This document shows positions 5,734-6,247 of a stretch of 6,247 nucleotides of DNA, piece after piece. The stretch covers positions 1 to 6,247 of the forward strand of contig CAHJWV010000486.1 of NCBI GenBank assembly GCA_903643055.1. Direction: 5' to 3'. Position 1 is the stretch's first letter, and every line of letters starts with the position of its first letter. Source of the DNA: Burkholderiales bacterium (lineage in GTDB: Bacteria; Pseudomonadota; Gammaproteobacteria; Burkholderiales; Burkholderiaceae). The notes below the pieces were generated by a model, which saw only the letters and a list, made by a program, of their open reading frames with translations, searched no databases and had not been told where the DNA came from. The position numbers and the translations under genes were made by a program.

Positions 5734-5750
5734 TAATGCTTGAAGCATTA
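5734..5750. promoter_or_regulatory. Perfect 17-bp palindrome next to the Fur-like box
   Basis: TAATGCTTGAAGCATTA has 8-bp arms around one central base and lies 6 bp beyond the Fur-box dyad, on the upstream side of hemP. Length and symmetry fit a dimeric regulator. It does not match the Fur consensus well and no known regulator is assigned. Confidence 0.5.
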
Positions 5751-5776
5751 ATTTCATTTGAAGTGTCGATCGTGCT

Positions 5777-5812
5777 TGCAGGGCATTGATCTCAGTGACC
5801 ACGCGCCCTGCA
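5777..5812. repeat. Inverted repeat with 8-bp arms
   Basis: TGCAGGGC (5777-5784) and GCCCTGCA (5805-5812) are perfect complements around a 20-bp loop. No T run follows on either strand. Function is unknown. Confidence 0.35.
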
Positions 5813-6019
5813 GCGTTGCGCAACTCGCCTTCGTGCCGCCTGGTTGGCTGCGCGGTTCAACGCTGTTAGCTCAGTCAATGCCGCCCGGTCCCGCTCCACG
5901 AACTGCCGTTGCAACATGCCCATTTCCGGCGGGCATGGGCAAGCGACGCATGCCCTGCACTGACGACGCGCCCTTCGCGTTGACCTTCCGCCTCAGTTGA
6001 TGGAAGAGGACGGGAGTCC
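5813..6019. other. Stretch without a recognisable gene upstream of the hemP control region
   Basis: Open frames on both strands show no family-like features. A short inverted repeat ATGCCC/GGGCAT lies near 5926-5946. The next gene upstream must lie outside the window. Confidence 0.4.
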
Positions 6020-6047
6020 GACACATGGATGACACATGGATGACACA
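6020..6047 (+). repeat. Tandem 11-bp repeat, about 2.5 copies
   Basis: GACACATGGAT occurs at 6020-6030 and 6031-6041, followed by a partial copy GACACA to 6047. It is simple tandem duplication. It also duplicates the start region of the small plus-strand ORF at 6025. Confidence 0.7.
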
Positions 6048-6141
6048 AAGCCAGATGAAACTGAGGAAGCTCTGCGGCATGAATTTGGTTCCGATGCAAA
6101 CCAAATCATGGTTCACACCTGAACAACGAACCGTTTGCTGA
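6025..6141 (+). CDS. Possible 38-residue plus-strand small ORF
   Basis: An ATG at 6025, with GGGAG 8 nt upstream, opens a 38-codon frame to the TGA at 6139-6141. The product begins M-D-D-T-W-M-T-Q and is rich in Met, Lys and Gln, with two Cys. It has no signal peptide and no recognised family. It would be the only plus-strand gene in the window, divergent from hemP. The ribosome binding site is its only support. Confidence 0.2.
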   Translation: MDDTWMTQSQMKLRKLCGMNLVPMQTKSWFTPEQRTVC

Positions 6142-6152
6142 GACGGTCTGTA

Positions 6153-6166
6153 GCGCCAGATGGCGC
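6153..6166. repeat. Short inverted repeat GCGCCA/TGGCGC
   Basis: Perfect 6-bp arms around 2 bp lie just after the small plus-strand ORF. There is no T run. A further 6-bp inverted repeat, CATTCG/CGAATG, closes the window at 6231-6247. Nothing else is recognised from 6142 to the edge. Confidence 0.3.
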
Positions 6167-6247
6167 GTGGATGAAAAGTCAGCTTCATGGCTTGGCGCAC
6201 GATGGGCGCCCGGACCATCCTCGTGCGCTCCATTCGTTCATCGAATG

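Noticed and set aside
5137..5823. A 228-residue version of HemP extending upstream of the ATG at 5358
   Set aside because: The extension is low-similarity, Cys/Arg-rich sequence running through the Fur-like box and leader. HemP proteins are small, and the domain ends match the 73-aa form.
5864..5873. GTTAGCTCAG resembling the D-arm of a tRNA
   Set aside because: No matching acceptor stem, anticodon arm or T-loop GGTTC motif lies at the required distances.
5871..6233. 120-residue minus-strand open frame at the right edge
   Set aside because: It has no ribosome binding site, no recognisable motif, and it crosses the tandem repeat and several inverted repeats.
6231..6247. CATTCG/CGAATG inverted repeat at the window end as a possible insertion sequence end
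   Set aside because: The arms are only 6 bp, no transposase is seen, and no matching copy occurs elsewhere in the window.

Overview
The window is high-GC DNA of betaproteobacterial, most likely Burkholderiales, character. I infer this from the HemP family member, the Fiu/PiuC pairing and the codon use; no rRNA or tRNA is present to fix the taxon. All recognisable genes lie on the minus strand and concern iron acquisition, so the window reads biologically from right to left.

Region by region, in the direction of transcription: positions 5761-6247 hold no recognisable gene, only short inverted repeats, an 11-bp tandem repeat and one weak plus-strand small ORF. Positions 5690-5760 form an AT-rich control region with a Fur-box-like site nested in a larger dyad, next to a perfect 17-bp palindrome. 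A leader of about 240 nt follows. It contains a hairpin and a 33-codon ORF with a good ribosome binding site that ends 5 nt before hemP (5137-5358, 73 aa). Positions 4518-5136 are non-coding and hold an 18-bp palindrome over a possible promoter for the next operon. They also hold a well-formed plus-strand intrinsic terminator with upstream competing hairpins.

The main operon then runs from 4517 to the left edge. It encodes a Fiu/PiuA-type TonB-dependent siderophore receptor (GTG start at 4517, 783 aa), the PKHD-type Fe(II)/2-oxoglutarate dioxygenase PiuC (226 aa), a PepSY-associated inner-membrane protein (221 aa) and a secreted DUF2271 protein (171 aa). The first 10 codons of one more gene are cut by the window edge.

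Taken together, the receptor would import a ferric catecholate-type siderophore across the outer membrane. PiuC is its usual genomic partner. The PepSY and DUF2271 proteins plausibly act at the inner membrane and periplasm in reducing or releasing the iron, though that step is inferred. HemP, normally a small activator or accessory of haem uptake genes, sits just upstream under an apparent Fur site, with no haem receptor or haem transporter in the window. The least explained material is the hemP leader (small ORF, hairpin, two operators) and the orphan plus-strand structured terminator between hemP and the receptor gene.
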